From Miscanthus floridulus (Eukaryota > Streptophyta > Magnoliopsida > Poales > Poaceae): a stretch of 64,000 bases of DNA. The position numbers and the translations under genes are program-made. Where the stretch lies: NCBI RefSeq assembly GCF_019320115.1, contig NC_089591.1:22732502-22796501 (forward strand), given 5' to 3'. This document shows positions 1 through 9,486 of this stretch, in pieces. The notes under the pieces were generated by a model. It searched no databases. It saw only the letters and a program-made list of their open reading frames with translations, and was not told the DNA's origin. Within the stretch, counting starts at the first letter, position 1; the number at the start of each line of letters is the position of its first letter.

Positions 1-640
1 CCAAAGACGCCCAGCGCGTGGACCGCCTCAAGCTCGCCATCGCAATGCTGGTAACCACGATGGTGGCGATGGTCCTCGACATGATCATCATACTTCGAGC
101 GCGGTGGATGGGCTTTGGAGGGAAGAATGGCAGTGGCGGTGGTGGCAGCGACTTCGAGAGCAGCGGCGAGCTGTCGTGGCTGTGGCAGTTCACGCCGTTC
201 TAGAAGGTGAGCTTCTCCATCGACCAGGTGGTGAGGAGCCTGGTGGATGGCAACATCATCGACAAGGGCTACTCCGGTGTGGTGTACTGCATGAGCATCG
301 ACACCGGTGGGGTGATCGCCATGAAGAAGCTGTGGCCCAGCACCCACACGGCCACAACGGCAACATGCAAGGCGGACAACGGCACGAGCGGCTGCGTCCA
401 GGACTCATTCTCGGTAGAGGTTCGCACGCTGGGCTCCATCTAGCACAAGAACATCGTGCGGTTCCTAGGGTGCTGCTGGAACAAGAGCACCGGGCTGCTC
501 ATGTACGACTACATGGCCAACGGTAGCCTAGGCGCGGTGCTCCACGGGCGGTGCAGTGCTCCACTGAGCGGCACAGTGCCGGCACACAGCTAGAGTGGGA
601 CGTGCGCTACCACATTGTGCTCGGCGCCGCGTAGGGGATC
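1..640 (+). pseudogene. LRR receptor-like kinase, TM and N-lobe remnant
   Basis: The frame reads a hydrophobic transmembrane stretch (about nt 36-95), a glycine-rich juxtamembrane linker, then a kinase N-lobe. Visible kinase pieces are a degraded P-loop (DKGYSGVVY, about nt 261-287; the usual GKGxxGVVY is damaged), the VIAxKKLW strand with the ATP-binding lysine (about nt 313-336), the helix-C motif EVRTLGSI (nt 418-440), [13 protein letters not shown] (from nt 444) and [11 protein letters not shown]. This order and wording match plant LRR-XI receptor kinases (RGI/RCH1-like), which perceive peptides at the plasma membrane. In-frame TAG codons lie at 201-203 and 441-443. A frameshift near 585 and a further TAG near 631 follow, and homology stops before the HRD catalytic loop. 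The LRR ectodomain lies left of the window or is lost. It cannot encode a working kinase. Family placement is from motif recall, not a search. Confidence 0.8.
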
Positions 641-849
641 ACTCTTCTTATTTGCACACCCCAAAGCAGGCTCACGCGTGGCTCACGTGCGCTCTGTCCA
701 CGCCATGTCGGCCAAAACCTTGTTCCGATGAGTTATGGACCTAAGTGGCATACTTAAACAATATTAGGGTGCCAGAAGTACGATTAGAGAGTTTGTGGAC
801 CTAAGTGGCACCCGAAGATAAGTTCAAGGGCCTACGATGCATTTACCTC
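641..849. repeat. Non-coding stretch with a short direct repeat
   Basis: No gene seen. A 13-bp word (GGACCTAAGTGGC) occurs twice, near 735 and 799, with related flanking text between. It looks like decayed repetitive DNA between the kinase remnant and the LTR element and may include a diverged 5' part of that element's left LTR. Confidence 0.35.
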
Positions 850-1170
850 TTTAGAAAATAAGAGTTTTTTTAGAAAGAGGAGTCCAAATCGACTCTTCCT
901 CTAGTTTTTTGGAATACAAGTCCACTAGAGACTATAAATATAAGAGCAATGTAACTATTTTGATCAAGTAAAGAATAGAGTTTTGCTCTTTAAACCCCGC
1001 CTCTCCTCTCTCTCTTGCACCCACCGCCGTAGCCACCGCTGCCTGCTCAGTTGGCCACCAGCCAACCCCTAGCCAGTCTATCGCCCCCCAGCCAACCGCC
1101 GCCCTACCCTAGCCGGCTATCGCTGGTCCCCAGCAGCCGCCCCAACCACCCCCCGGGAAGGATTGTGACA
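850..1170 (+). repeat. 5' LTR (3' portion)
   Basis: Homologous to the 3' part of 3022-3471. A TATA-like ACTATAAATATAAGAG lies near 931-946. It ends GATTGTGACA at 1170. The outer half of the LTR is not recognisable. Confidence 0.65.
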
Positions 1171-1189
1171 CCTAGTACCTAGAGACAGG
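1171..1189 (+). other. Degraded primer-binding site
   Basis: The sequence after the 5' LTR (CTAGTACCTAGAGACA) resembles the initiator Met-tRNA primer site TGGTATCAGAGC with several changes. It is called from its position next to the LTR. Confidence 0.4.
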
Positions 1190-3008
1190 ATGGATCCAAT
1201 GGCCAACTCCACCACAATGTTTGAGATGAAGAAGCTAATCGTGATCTTCTCCACCAACGTTAGCAGCCGCTTTGATAAGATGAGTGCGCACTTCATCAAG
1301 CTCAACACTCGTAGCCAAGGAGCTTGAGGAGGATACCAAGCATGTCCTGGAGAACGCTGGATGCGCTTTCCTCAAGCGAAAGCAAGAGGCATCAACCGTC
1401 ACGCCCGCGCCCCCCCGGACCGGACCTTGTGGATACCATAGCACACAAATTGTTTGCTACCGCTCCAAGATCTGAAGACCTGCCAAGGGACAACATATAC
1501 ACTACTACAATTGTAGCCCCATTGGATCACACCACATATCATCATCGACCATGATGATGACAGCATTGACACCGATGGCAGGTTGATCATGTTAACAGGC
1601 GCACCGAACTCCAGGGTACATGGAGGGCACACCATGCTGCTAGTAGGAGCAGTCCTTGGCCAAGGCATCTACATCCTCGTCGGCACAGACGCCACTCATA
1701 ACGTCCTCGACTCCAACTCCGCACGCCTCATCGGCCTTGCAAAATACCGCATCACCACCATAGTGCTTGTTGGCAGCGACACTAAGCTTGCTTGTCGAGG
1801 AGCCTTCTTCAATGTCCCGCTCCAGATTGACAAGGAGACATTCTAGATCCACACCTTTGTCCTCAACATTGGCAGTGACATTGACCTCATCTTGGGGACG
1901 CCATGGCTAGCTGACACTAGCAACAACCTCTAGAATTTTGCATCATTGGAGATGCAATTTCAGCGGGGCAAGCATACAACATCCTGAATCGTCCGACATC
2001 CACAGCAGACCCTCGCTACAGCAGCACCACCGACGCCAATTCTGATCATGCCGGCACCAAGGACAACCGCCCAATGGCCGTGGTCACCATCCCCACCTCT
2101 ATCCCCTCGCTGCCTCTTGAGCCGGGCGACGAAGAATCGGTGACCCAACTGCCTTGACAACATCAGCACGTCTCGATAAGCTTCGCCAAGCGACCTTGTG
2201 TGTATGAGAGTTGCACGACATCGTTAGCAATATCATCAACAAGACAACTGCTCGAGCATGGTCACTAGGACAAAGGCTTCCTCTTCTTGGGTAGGCGCCT
2301 CTACACCACAGTGATGTCACCACTACTCTCGGCTCTCCTAGAAGATCTACTCATCGACGGCCACACAGAGAATCAAAACCTCCTATCGATGGGTTTCCAC
2401 ACTCCACAAACTACAGAGACAACCACTTAAGGTGTGCCATCAAGCATATTGCTGACATGCCCTTGGCCTAGGGGCACACCGCTATCGACGATGAGCACCT
2501 TCTTTGAGGATATGAGCTGCCGATTCATGACCGTTAAGAATGTCGGCACCAACATCAACCGCTCTAGGCACCATCTTGTCTCTCTCACCTGATGACCTCA
2601 ATGGCATCGACTTCATGTTTGGCAATTTGCTCCTTTTGATGACCACACTATCTACCCATTTGACTTCAACCATCTGCCGCCGAATGTCGGGCTTCATCCT
2701 CCCCAACAATGACAATCAGGTATGGGGTTTTGAGCGACCTCCACAGGTCACACAACACTTCGACCTCGACGCCGACATCACAAGGTCAACCCTCTGCAGA
2801 CACAACAAATACTCTTCCCCACATCGGCCATAGGAACCCACCGCTACTGGCTCTACAGCTACATCGGCAACCTCCAATTCTATTTTGAGTTCATCATCGA
2901 CCACGACCACCGCAACTTGCTCTCCACAGATGTTATGCAGGGCCATCTACTCATCCACATAGACAGCATCGACATGTGGATGATGATTCAGTATGAGGAT
3001 GTGCCTAG
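1190..3008 (+). pseudogene. gag-pol remnant of gypsy-like element
   Basis: An ATG at 1190 opens a short gag-like frame that soon breaks. At 1583-1950 the frame resembles a retropepsin-like domain: a beta-strand-rich stretch with a degraded active-site region (GTDATHNVLD in place of the usual DSGSTHNF form), then DLILGTPWL near 1890. A TAG at 1843-1845 and frame changes interrupt it. Beyond about 1950 the reading is too broken to assign reverse transcriptase or integrase, and at about 1.8 kb the internal region is far shorter than a full gag-pol. This is an internally deleted, non-functional element. The protease assignment is moderately secure; the rest is by position. Confidence 0.55.
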
Positions 3009-3021
3009 TGGAGAAGGGGGA
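3009..3021 (+). other. Polypurine tract
   Basis: GGAGAAGGGGGA lies immediately before the TGTCAC start of the right LTR, as expected for the plus-strand primer of an LTR element. Confidence 0.65.
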
Positions 3022-3471
3022 TGTCACATGTCCAATCCATACCCCCATGTCGGTTTCAATGGGCTAAAGGGGGCCCAAAACCTAGCCTTGGCCTCCACCA
3101 GGGCCACCCCGTGCGCGACAGGGGGGCACGTGGCAAGGGTGTTGGGCCGCCACCGCCCTCGTAATACCCTGATATTCTGGAGATTTGTGAATGAAGGAAA
3201 GTCTAGATTAAAAATAGGAAAATAAATAGAGAATTGTTTAGGAAAAAAGGGCTTATATTATTTAGGAAATTGGAGAATTTTTCTTTAGAAAGAGGAGTCC
3301 AAATCATAAGGACTCTTCCTAGTTTCTTAGAATACAAGTCCTCTAGGCACTATAAGTATAGAGACAATGTAACTATTTAAATCAAGTAAAGAATAGAGCT
3401 TTGCTCCTTAAACCTCGCCTCTCCTCTCTCTCTTGCACCCGCCACCCTAGCCGCCCCGAAGGACCGTGACA
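3022..3471 (+). repeat. 3' LTR, 450 bp
   Basis: Starts TGTCACATG and ends CCGTGACA (TG...CA). Its last 200 bp align with 850-1170. Confidence 0.7.
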
Positions 3472-3767
3472 TGGCCTAATGAGCATGGATGATCGAGAAG
3501 GGGTAGATGAAGTGTGTAGGTCTATTGGTCCTGCCTTGTTCTCTTCATGGAAGGACTGCTGTTGGGTATGAATGGAAATGTTATCTCAGTTCTGTGCGTG
3601 AGTGTGGAATATTTTTCCTATATATTTTTTTGGGTCTTTCACATCCTTTAATCAGGCATCATTACAGTGGTACTTTTCGTGGAAAACATCAAATCAAATT
3701 GGCTAATTAAAATTCCTTAAAAAGTAATGCTAGTCAATTTATAAACGATACACATTGAATATACTTA

Positions 3768-4799
3768 GAGCATCTCCAGTAGTACTCCCTAAAACAAACT
3801 ATCCATTTTATTTTTCTCACAAATGCATATTGCCTCTCTATGATCTTCATTTCTCCTCTACAATTTAACCAAAAGTATTTCAACCACAAGTAAAGCACAT
3901 AGTTCAAACATAATTAATCAAAGTAGGCTACTACAAAGTTCAAATAAAGTACAACATACTTTGGTCAACCATAGATAAGCAAACAAATTCACATACAACC
4001 ATATAATCAAACAAATATAAATCTTACTATGACACACCATAACGTGCCCACAAATGCTCCAGCAAATCATCACGAAGTTGCTGATGAATTGTTCGGTCTT
4101 CAATCTTATTATGTATACACAAGAAGTCAAGACCATCTACAAGTGGCCATAGTTTCACATAGGAAATTATTTAGATAGCTTGCAGGTTAGGTACATATGA
4201 AATTTTATTCAAGCAACTTCGTACCTTGTGCTCAGGCGGCAGGGAGAAGGCGTTCGTTGGTGCCCGGCTGCCGGTGGGAGCTGCGGCCGTGCATCGGTGG
4301 GAGCTAGGTCCGGCGGTGGGAGCTGGGTCGTCGCCGGTGAAAGCTGGAGCCGGCGCAGATCGGGACAGCGGATGGGCTAGCGTCGGAGGGGCTGCCGTTC
4401 GTGCCGGAGGGAGCAGAGGCGCGGAGGGAGGCTCCCGGCATGGAGCAAGACAACTGGCGCGGCCTTCTTCTTCGTGACGACTGATCGGGGAGGCGGCCCT
4501 CCAGATCCGACGGAGGAGGGCACGGGCTGAGTCGGAGGAAGGGCTGGCGCCGGTGAGGTCACGGGGTGGCGCCGGTGGATGGGCACAGCGGCGACCCTGC
4601 TCTGGCGGCACGGGGGAACAGTCGAGCGAGCTCGCGCGGGTAGGGGAAACGACTGAACAGATTTTTAGATAGATGTAGCTAGTGGGAGCGGAAATTTGTT
4701 GGGCCAATAAATTTAGGTAGCCTGCTAGAGTGCATTTTTTTACCTTGACTACCCAAATATAGGATAGGTAGTTGTTTAGGTAGCCTGCTGGAGATGCTC
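3768..4799 (-). mobile_element. PIF/Harbinger-like element, copy 1
   Basis: Terminal inverted repeats GAGCATCTCCAG (3768-3779) and CTGGAGATGCTC (4788-4799) bound 1,032 bp. The flanks TTA (3765-3767) and CTA (4800-4802) fit a decayed 3-bp TWA target duplication. The second half of each TIR also matches (GGTAGCCTGCTGG near both ends of the plus-strand right arm). It is non-autonomous: only a transposase tail is recognisable, on the minus strand. Confidence 0.7.
4027..4104 (-). pseudogene. PIF/Harbinger transposase C-terminal tail, copy 1
   Basis: A 25-codon minus-strand frame ending in TAG at 4027-4029 reads IEDRTIHQQLRDDLLEHLW. This resembles the C-terminal tail typical of plant HARBI1/PIF transposases (R..H..L..DL.EHLW). 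No DDE catalytic core is visible elsewhere in the element. It probably came from internal deletion of an autonomous element. The call rests on this motif and on the flanking TIRs. Confidence 0.5.
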
Positions 4800-4879
4800 C
4801 TAGGAAAATTGGTTGCACACGATAGAGGAAATTAGTAGAACTCATTCTAAGGAGCAAATAGATTGGACTAGTTTGTTAT

Positions 4880-4889
4880 TATATATAAG
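4880..4889 (+). promoter_or_regulatory. TATA box of lectin kinase, copy 1
   Basis: TATATATAAG lies about 122-131 bp upstream of the exon 1 ATG (5011), in a 210-bp gap between the Harbinger remnant and the gene. The transposon end is therefore only about 80 bp upstream of this TATA and may have replaced distal promoter sequence. Confidence 0.5.
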
Positions 4890-5010
4890 TAGTAGTAGGT
4901 AGTAGAGGTTTTTGCCGGCCTGTAGAATACACTGCCCGCAGTGCTGCATAAAGCCATTAGCCACCACCGTGCACCCTCGCAGAAGCTTGCCATAGAAAAG
5001 TTGTCCAAGC

Positions 5011-6279
5011 ATGTCATGTTTACGCATCCTTCTCCTGGTACCGCTGTTCCTCTGCTCGGGAATCTCCAGCTCATTGTCGTCATCAGCTGGATGCAGCTGC
5101 GGTGACAGCACGACCCACGATTTCTCCTCCTTCAGCAGTGGATCTGCTGATGAGTTGGTGCTCCTCAAGGACGCCGGGATCAGTAATGGCGTCCTCCATC
5201 TCACGGCAGACGACTCGAGGAATCGCTACAGGTCCGGTACTGCGCTCCTGCCAGCTCCGGTCATGCTCTTGTGCCAAGACCCCGAGGACGTGAAGCAAAA
5301 CGCGTCCTTTAAAGCCTCCTTAACCATGGGCATCATGGAAAGGAGAGGAGATGGCGGCCTCGCGTTCGTCTTGGTTCCCTCCCTCAACAGCCCCCCACTT
5401 GACATCCTGGGCCTCAGCAACAACCCTTCTTCCAAGGCTACCTCTTCCTCCACTAGCAGCGGCTTCGTCACCTTCACGTTCGACACGGTGAAGCAGTCCT
5501 ATGATCCTGACGGCAACCGCTCCATCATCAGCATCAACGCTGGTGTCTCCGTCTCCGATGACGTTGTTGCGCGTTCGTTTCTGAATATCACCGTCCCGAC
5601 TAATCTGCAGGCCGCTACAAAAAACTTCACCGTGTGGATCTAGTATAACAATGGTGCCGGACGACATGACCGTGCCGTATCGATATATATGAATGTCCAA
5701 GGGCAGGCGAAACCGGACAAAGCCGCCATTGATGTGCCCTTCAACCTTAGTGACCACCTCCCGCAGAGAGCCTTTGTTGGTTTATTGGCTTGGACAGACG
5801 TGAGCTCCGAGCTCCAATCCGTCCTGAGCTGGAACCTGCAAGTTACTCTCCCTGGCGACGGCCCAAGCTTGGATTGGAAGGTGATACTAACGGCAGTTTT
5901 GGGTGGGATTGCCTTCACTGGAATCATGAATCTTTTCGTTGCCGTCTTCTACTTCAACTCCAAGTACAATAAGCTCAAGATGGAGCTGGTCCTGTCGGAG
6001 ACTCCGCGGCGGCTGCCCGGCATGCCGAGGGAGTTCAAGCACGCCACGATGAGGAAGGCCACCGATAACTTCCACGAGGCGAGGAAGCTGGGCAAAGGCG
6101 GGTTCGGAGCTGTGTACAAGAGCACACTGCGATCTGCAGGGAAGGACGGCATGGCAGCATGCGTAGACGTCGCGGTGAAGAAGTTCACCCGGAACGAGAA
6201 CCGGTGCTACGCGACGACTTCCTCGCCGAGGTCGACATCATCAACCGACTCCGTCATCGGAACATCGTCCCGCTAGTTG
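5011..6279 (+). pseudogene. L-type lectin receptor kinase exon 1, copy 1
   Basis: ATG at 5011 opens a signal peptide (about residues 1-20, LRILLLVPLFLCSG), then a legume-lectin (L-type) domain to about residue 250, which contains the conserved strand FTVWI.YN. A transmembrane segment follows (about residues 291-315, KVILTAVLGGIAFTG...VFYF), a juxtamembrane FKHATMRKATDNF, the kinase P-loop GKGGFGAVYK (361-370) and the VAVKK lysine (about 390). Such proteins are plasma-membrane receptors with an extracellular sugar-binding-like fold. Two lesions are visible: TAG at 5641-5643 inside the VWI.YN strand, and a frameshift near 6208-6213. After the shift the frame restores DDFLAEVDIINRLRHRNIV. The exon ends ...LVG at 6279 with a GTATGT donor at 6280. 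Its partner exon is at 49190. The first copy can no longer splice to exon 2 without skipping the second copy. Confidence 0.88.
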
Positions 6280-6519
6280 GTATGTTCTTCATTCAACGAT
6301 GAGAGAGTTTCAAATTTCTTGTCATGCATGAGCATGTGTGCTGTGTGTCAGTCATTCAGTCAAAGTCCTTCATCTGGTGACATGCATGCGTGAAGGAAAA
6401 AAAGACTCACCATTGATGAGTACAGCTAATACTAGGTAGATAGAGTCTGCAGACACTATTGTCTTACTCTTACATGCATAGAGACAGAAGTCACTTTTCA
6501 CATTATCTTCAATTATAAA
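6280..6519 (+). other. Intron of lectin kinase up to CACTA insertion, copy 1
   Basis: The sequence following the GTATGT donor is AT-rich and non-coding. It ends in AAA (6517-6519), one half of the CACTA target-site duplication. Confidence 0.6.
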
Positions 6520-6534
6520 CACTACTAGAGAACC

Positions 6535-6760
6535 CCCGACTAAAGGATCCTTTAGTTCCGGTTTGTAATACTAACCAGAAACTAAATGTTCCTGCCGAAT
6601 GGTCAGTCCGCGGGGCAGGAATCTTTAGTCCCGGCTGTTATTACCAGCCGGGACTAAAGCTTTACCTTTAGTCCCGGATTGGGTGATGCCCCGGGAATAA
6701 AGATTAATCTTTAGTCCCGGTTTGGCCCCCTAACCGGGACTAATTATCCCGGTCTATAGA
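6535..6760. repeat. CACTA-1 left subterminal repeats (first copy)
   Basis: Repeated TTTAGTCCCGG words in both orientations form hairpins. The best is a perfect 15-bp stem (6623-6637 with 6645-6659) and a 7-nt loop. Such arrays are the binding sites of TnpA-like proteins in CACTA elements. The same array recurs at 11011-11236. Confidence 0.8.
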
Positions 6761-7180
6761 CCAGCTCATTTCTTCCCCCCCGAACCTGAGCCATTCCATT
6801 CAAACTCACTGCCTCTGTTCTTCAGCTTGCTATTGTTCTTGCTCTCTCCCCCTCCATTGGTGTTGCTCTTCGTTTTTGGAGGTAACAAACTTAATCCTCT
6901 TATGTTTTATCAGTAGCTTATCTCATTTTGAGATGTAGATGCATGTGTAACTTTATATGTTGGACTTTATTATGATTTTATATGTCATTTTTAGCTCAAA
7001 ATCACATGATGATTTGCATATATGTTTGGATAAACAAAAGTTAAATTAGTTCATCAAAATCATGCTTCGCTCGTCCTCGCTGGAGCACGCGCCATCCTCG
7101 TCCCCGGCGGCTTACGTGATCTTAGAATTAATTTTTCCATGAAATGAAAAACTTAGAAAATTGTTAGAAAATTGTAGAAA

Positions 7181-7413
7181 ATCCGTACTAGTTGAACTTG
7201 CGGACCGTGTTCAGCTCGGCGAGCAAGTTCTCTGCCGAGCGGTAACAGACGTCAAGGAGGAGCTTTGATTTTACGAGGGAGAGCGGCAACGGTCGTGGAA
7301 GACCGTGTTCCCTTCCTCGTAGAATCGGAGCTCTTCCTTGGTCAAGTACGGTACCGTCCGGTGGAGAAATGCTCGCCGGGATGATCACGTAAGCAAGGTC
7401 AACTAGTACGGAT
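7181..7413. repeat. Inverted-repeat-bounded 233-bp block in CACTA-1
   Basis: ATCCGTACTAGTTGAACTT (7181-7199) is matched in inverse at 7395-7413 with one mismatch. A direct repeat, TTAGCTCAAAATCACATGAT, lies outside on both sides (about 6988 and 7463). The interior is GC-rich, unlike its surroundings, with no convincing ORF. It could be a nested small element or an internal structural repeat of the family. It is repeated at 11657-11889. Confidence 0.6.
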
Positions 7414-7647
7414 GGTTATTTATTGAAACATGTTTTTGAGCTATGCGATTTCTATGTCATTTTTAGCTCAAAATCACATGATGATTTATAATAGTAAAAT
7501 CACTTGATAGTTTGGTATTTTACTATTATACATAGTACATATTTCATGGTTTAGTTAGATAAATAAATAATTTTAGTTTTGTTTAAATATATTATTTTAG
7601 AAAATGTGAAATTTACACTAGTTTGCAAAAATAAGTATAGAAAGTAG

Positions 7648-8036
7648 ATGACAACTGGTACCAGATCCTCGGCCTCTCGTTCGGTTGCGAAACGACTGAG
7701 GCCAGAACTCCCTCTCATTATCTGCGGCAAGTGTAAGCAGAATATTATGATGGAGTACCGAGTCAAGAGACAGGGACCCAACAAGGGTCGTGTTTTCTAC
7801 AAGTGCCCGAATCGCGATGTGAGTTTCTTACGCATTTGATTATTATGGCTAATTGACCTACTTTTCTTGAATATTTTTGACTAAATATTTTTTGGCTTTA
7901 ATTTCAGTGGGAGGGCAATGGATGTGATGGTTGGTACTGGGAGGAAGATTATGCTATATACGTGCAGAATTCGGGTGTACTTGAGGTAGCGGCTGCTGAT
8001 GATGAGGCAGTGAGCCTAGTAGGAGAAGCTTATTGA
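7648..8036 (+). pseudogene. GRF-type zinc-finger protein of CACTA-1, copy 1
   Basis: Two exons: 7648-7818 (57 codons, ending NRD before a GTGAGT donor) and 7908-8036 (after TTTCAG). The joined reading has CGKC, GPNKGRVFYKCPN and GNGCDGWYW. This is the Cys pattern and aromatic end of GRF zinc fingers, which bind nucleic acid in other proteins. Members of this family in grass genomes often end in a hydrophobic tail. Here a one-base shift near 8018-8026 (GTAGGAGAAG) stops the frame after GEAY, and the duplication junction at 8068 then removes the tail. The intact CDS of a sister element would probably be about 130-140 residues. Confidence 0.65.
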
Positions 8037-8243
8037 TATTCAACAGAAGAATGATTTGTCTGTTTTAGTGTGCGTGAGTGTGGAATATTTTTCCTATATA
8101 TTTTTTTGGGTCTTTCACATCCTTTAATCAGGCATCATTACAGTGGTACTTTTCGTGGAAAACATCAAATCAAATTGGCTAATTAAAATTCCTTAAAAAG
8201 TAATGCTAGTCAATTTATAAACGATACACATTGAATATACTTA

Positions 8244-9275
8244 GAGCATCTCCAGTAGTACTCCCTAAAACAAACTATCCATTTTATTTTTCTCACAAAT
8301 GCATATTGCCTCTCTATGATCTTCATTTCTCCTCTACAATTTAACCAAAAGTATTTCAACCACAAGTAAAGCACATAGTTCAAACATAATTAATCAAAGT
8401 AGGCTACTACAAAGTTCAAATAAAGTACAACATACTTTGGTCAACCATAGATAAGCAAACAAATTCACATACAACCATATAATCAAACAAATATAAATCT
8501 TACTATGACACACCATAACGTGCCCACAAATGCTCCAGCAAATCATCACGAAGTTGCTGATGAATTGTTCGGTCTTCAATCTTATTATGTATACACAAGA
8601 AGTCAAGACCATCTACAAGTGGCCATAGTTTCACATAGGAAATTATTTAGATAGCTTGCAGGTTAGGTACATATGAAATTTTATTCAAGCAACTTCGTAC
8701 CTTGTGCTCAGGCGGCAGGGAGAAGGCGTTCGTTGGTGCCCGGCTGCCGGTGGGAGCTGCGGCCGTGCATCGGTGGGAGCTAGGTCCGGCGGTGGGAGCT
8801 GGGTCGTCGCCGGTGAAAGCTGGAGCCGGCGCAGATCGGGACAGCGGATGGGCTAGCGTCGGAGGGGCTGCCGTTCGTGCCGGAGGGAGCAGAGGCGCGG
8901 AGGGAGGCTCCCGGCATGGAGCAAGACAACTGGCGCGGCCTTCTTCTTCGTGACGACTGATCGGGGAGGCGGCCCTCCAGATCCGACGGAGGAGGGCACG
9001 GGCTGAGTCGGAGGAAGGGCTGGCGCCGGTGAGGTCACGGGGTGGCGCCGGTGGATGGGCACAGCGGCGACCCTGCTCTGGCGGCACGGGGGAACAGTCG
9101 AGCGAGCTCGCGCGGGTAGGGGAAACGACTGAACAGATTTTTAGATAGATGTAGCTAGTGGGAGCGGAAATTTGTTGGGCCAATAAATTTAGGTAGCCTG
9201 CTAGAGTGCATTTTTTTACCTTGACTACCCAAATATAGGATAGGTAGTTGTTTAGGTAGCCTGCTGGAGATGCTC
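8244..9275 (-). mobile_element. PIF/Harbinger-like element, copy 2
   Basis: Same element as 3768-4799, duplicated passively with the 4,476-bp unit. The TIRs are at 8244-8255 and 9264-9275. Confidence 0.7.
8503..8580 (-). pseudogene. PIF/Harbinger transposase C-terminal tail, copy 2
   Basis: Identical to 4027-4104; see that entry. Confidence 0.5.
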
Positions 9276-9355
9276 CTAGGAAAATTGGTTGCACACGATA
9301 GAGGAAATTAGTAGAACTCATTCTAAGGAGCAAATAGATTGGACTAGTTTGTTAT

Positions 9356-9365
9356 TATATATAAG
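9356..9365 (+). promoter_or_regulatory. TATA box of lectin kinase, copy 2
   Basis: Duplicate of the TATATATAAG at 4880, the same distance upstream of the second exon 1. Confidence 0.5.
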
Positions 9366-9486
9366 TAGTAGTAGGTAGTAGAGGTTTTTGCCGGCCTGTA
9401 GAATACACTGCCCGCAGTGCTGCATAAAGCCATTAGCCACCACCGTGCACCCTCGCAGAAGCTTGCCATAGAAAAGTTGTCCAAGC

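Larger units (their letters stand above)
850..3471 (+). mobile_element. Degenerate Ty3/gypsy-like LTR retrotransposon
   Basis: Two related terminal blocks share AGAAAGAGGAGTCCAAAT, AATACAAGTCC, CAAGTAAAGAATAGAG and a CT-rich end finishing in TGTGACA or CGTGACA. The left block is about 850-1170 (its 5' half is lost or diverged) and the right block is 3022-3471. A degraded primer-binding site follows the left block and a purine tract precedes the right block, so the element is in plus orientation. The LTRs differ by substitutions and by about 120 bp of extra proline/serine-rich-looking sequence near the 3' end of the left copy, so the element is old. Confidence 0.75.
3593..8068. repeat. Tandem duplication unit, copy 1 (4,476 bp)
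   Basis: Every position checked in 3593-8068 recurs exactly 4,476 bp later. All open frames of the unit give the same translations with the same offset, so there is no indel and no visible substitution. The first base of the match is T3593. The unit ends at G8068 and abuts the next copy. It holds a PIF/Harbinger remnant, the lectin-kinase promoter and exon 1, 240 bp of intron and the left 1,549 bp of a CACTA element. Confidence 0.95.
6520..8068 (+). mobile_element. CACTA-1 left end, truncated copy
   Basis: Starts with the TIR CACTACTAGAGAA and the same subterminal repeats as the complete element at 10996. The tandem-duplication junction cuts it at 8068, so it has no right end and cannot move alone. 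Confidence 0.9.

Noticed and set aside
4171..4857. Long minus-strand frame (228 codons) in the Harbinger element, with a plus-strand overlap
   Set aside because: GC-rich sequence opens frames on both strands. No motif, and the frame lies inside transposon ends.
5320..5757. Minus-strand frames opposite lectin kinase exon 1
   Set aside because: Shadow of the real plus-strand exon; no independent motif or start context.
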